From assembly GCA_001780825.1 (NCBI GenBank), contig MFIX01000236.1, forward strand, positions 1 through 6,243: a stretch of 6,243 nucleotides of DNA, read 5' to 3'. The position numbers and the translations under genes were made by a program. The DNA is from Candidatus Glassbacteria bacterium RIFCSPLOWO2_12_FULL_58_11. Its GTDB lineage: Bacteria > Gemmatimonadota > Glassbacteria > GWA2-58-10. Each line of letters starts with the position of its first letter. Within the stretch, counting starts at the first letter, position 1. The notes beneath the pieces were generated by a model. That model was not told where the DNA came from, did not search any database, and was given only the letters and a program-made list of their open reading frames with translations. Below are positions 4,833-6,243 of this stretch, piece by piece.

Positions 4833-6243
4833 ATCAAGAAAATTTCTGCATCAGACTTTCCGAGGCTTTTCCCTTCTATCCTGCTGCTGATTTCTCTCGC
4901 CTTATGGACCTCCTGCGGGAGGCTCGGCCCTGAGCGCCTGAATGTCCTGCTGGTGAGCTTCGACACCACCCGCGCCGACCATCTGAGCTGCTATGGCTAC
5001 GGCCAACCGACCACGCCCGCGATTGACAGGCTGGCGGCCCAGGGAGTCCGGTTCAGCCGGGTATACACTCCCACGCCGATCACCCTGTCCGCCCATACCA
5101 GCCTGTTCACCGGGGCCTATCCCACCGTGCACGGGGTGCGCTCCAACGGCATGTTCCGCCTGAGCCGCGGTTTCGGCACCCTGGCCGACCGGTTCCACGA
5201 GGCGGGCTACCGCACGGCCGGGTTTGTGGGCGCATTCGTGCTGGACCGGCGTTACGGGCTGGCCCAGGGCTTCGACACCTGGAGCGATGACATGATCACC
5301 GGGGGCAGGCGCACCGGGGTCCTGCTGCAGCGGGAGCTGCGCGCGGAGACAGTCACCGGCCGGGCGGTAGAATGGCTGCGGGAAAACCACGCACAGCCTT
5401 TTTTCCTGTTCGTCCATTATTTCGACCCGCACCGGCCTTTCGAGGCCCCCGAACCCTGGCCGGAGCGTTTCGCCGACCCCTACGCTGCCGAGATCGCCTA
5501 TGCCGACTCACAGCTCTCCCGGCTGCTGGCCAGCCTGGACTCGCTCGGTCTGGCCGGCCGGACAGTCGTGGCGGTTGTCGCCGACCATGGCGAGGGCCTG
5601 GGCGAGCACGGTGAGGAGACTCACGCTACTTTTATCTACAACTCGACAGTCCATGTGCCCCTGGTGCTCCGCGTGCCGGGCAGGGCGGACCTGTCCGGGA
5701 AAGTCTCGGACCGCGAGGCCAGCCTGGTGGATGTCGCCCCGACCCTGGCCGCGCTCTGCGGGATAAAGCCGCCGGAGCACAACCAGGGACGGTCGCTTGT
5801 TCAGGCCGCCGGAGAAACTGAGCCGATTGGGGACAGGCCGGTCTATCTCGAGTGCTACTATCCTTATTACAGCCACGGCTGGAGCCCGCTCGAGGGGCTG
5901 GTGCGTGAGGGCAAGAAATACATCCGGGCCCCGGAGCCTGAGCTTTACGACCTGGCCCGCGACCCCGGCGAGCTGGACAACCTGGCGCTCGCCGGTTCCG
6001 CCGGAACGGATTCCCTGGAAGCAGTTCTCTCCCGGCTTAAGGCCCAGGCCGGCGCATTAAGGCAGAGCGTCCCGGCTGCACCCTCGGCTTCCCCGAGTCC
6101 CGAGGAGGCCACCAGCCTGCGCTCCCTGGGCTATGTCGCCAGCCGCTACGCTACGCTGCCGGAGGATTTCAGCGGCCTGGCCGACCCCAAGAGAATGATC
6201 GCCTCGTTCCGCGACTACATGCTCGGAGTGACCTACATGGCCG
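4833..6243 (+). CDS. Second sulfatase-fold (AlkP superfamily) lipoprotein, Thr-type active site (C-terminus cut by window edge)
   Basis: The frame is open from 4680 to the right edge. Read from ATC at 4833 it gives 470 residues and no stop. The N-terminus (KK, a hydrophobic stretch 16-24, then WTSC with Cys28) looks like a lipoprotein signal peptide with an imperfect lipobox. The sulfatase-like domain has FDTTRAD with Asp44, TLSAHTSLFTG (84-94), DPH at 198-200, DHGE with Asp251-His252, and His264. Thr84 and His88 replace the sulfatase Cys/Ser and Arg, just as in the upstream paralog. About 44 of 73 residues match the paralog over 38-110. The last residues (PKRMIASF...) align with the start of the paralog's TPR region, so TPRs probably follow. 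No ATG, GTG or TTG lies at the expected start. ATC 4833 with GGGG six bases upstream fits best; TTG 4773 and GTG 4953 are poorer. The substrate is unknown. Confidence 0.82.
   Translation, partial: MKKISASDFPRLFPSILLLISLALWTSCGRLGPERLNVLLVSFDTTRADHLSCYGYGQPTTPAIDRLAAQGVRFSRVYTPTPITLSAHTSLFTGAYPTVHGVRSNGMFRLSRGFGTLADRFHEAGYRTAGFVGAFVLDRRYGLAQGFDTWSDDMITGGRRTGVLLQRELRAETVTGRAVEWLRENHAQPFFLFVHYFDPHRPFEAPEPWPERFADPYAAEIAYADSQLSRLLASLDSLGLAGRTVVAVVADHGEGLGEHGEETHATFIYNSTVHVPLVLRVPGRADLSGKVSDREASLVDVAPTLAALCGIKPPEHNQGRSLVQAAGETEPIGDRPVYLECYYPYYSHGWSPLEGLVREGKKYIRAPEPELYDLARDPGELDNLALAGSAGTDSLEAVLSRLKAQAGALRQSVPAAPSASPSPEEATSLRSLGYVASRYATLPEDFSGLADPKRMIASFRDYMLGVTYMA

Noticed and set aside
4902..5432. 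A 176-codon minus-strand frame over the second sulfatase-like gene
   Set aside because: It mirrors the plus-strand catalytic domain and gives the same kind of Gly/Gln/Arg-rich shadow translation seen opposite the first paralog.

Overview
This is a GC-rich bacterial window with one incomplete gene at each edge. The content is a zinc alcohol/polyol dehydrogenase, a tandem cyclic-nucleotide-binding-domain protein, and two sulfatase-fold lipoproteins, at least one of them carrying TPR repeats. That mix suggests a free-living, metabolically versatile Gram-negative-type bacterium. Sulfatase-TPR fusions are common in groups such as Acidobacteria, Deltaproteobacteria/Myxococcota, Planctomycetes, Gemmatimonadetes and related candidate phyla. 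The sequence alone does not fix the phylum.

Layout. Bases 1-631, minus strand: the N-terminal 210 residues of a medium-chain zinc-dependent dehydrogenase that runs off the left edge. Bases 632-946: a divergent intergenic region with a -10 box for the dehydrogenase, and on the plus strand a good sigma70-type promoter (TTGCAA-17-TACAAT) sitting inside a 41-bp imperfect dyad. Bases 947-1924, plus strand: a 325-residue protein with two CNBD-like domains and no DNA-binding domain. Bases 1925-2057: a short gap with a second good promoter (TTGTCA-17-TATTTT). Bases 2058-4382, plus strand: a 774-residue lipoprotein with an alkaline-phosphatase-superfamily (sulfatase-like) domain followed by nine gapless 34-residue TPR units. 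Bases 4383-4832: an AT-richer non-coding stretch holding a perfect 28-bp palindrome and a roughly 267-bp MITE-like element bounded by inverted repeats. Bases 4833-6243, plus strand: a second sulfatase-like lipoprotein, paralogous to the first and cut by the right edge just where its TPR region should begin.

The most notable points are these. (1) Both sulfatase-like proteins have Thr where a sulfatase has its formylglycine-precursor Cys/Ser, and His where it has the signature Arg. They are therefore unlikely to be classical sulfatases, and the identical changes in both copies argue for a distinct conserved chemistry, not decay. (2) The second paralog has an intact signal peptide and catalytic domain but no ATG/GTG/TTG at the expected start. 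The best fit is ATC at 4833; the only conventional upstream alternative is a TTG inside the end of the MITE-like element. (3) The paralogs are separated by that mobile-looking element and the palindrome. (4) The promoter of the CNBD gene lies in a dyad whose centre is the -10 box.

How the genes relate is inference. The two sulfatase-like lipoproteins probably act outside the cytoplasmic membrane on a phosphate, sulfate or similar ester, with TPRs as a protein-docking arm. The CNBD protein and the dehydrogenase are divergently transcribed and have no evident functional tie to them. I do not see a complete new multi-gene system; the closest candidate is the tandem pair of Thr-type AlkP-TPR lipoproteins.
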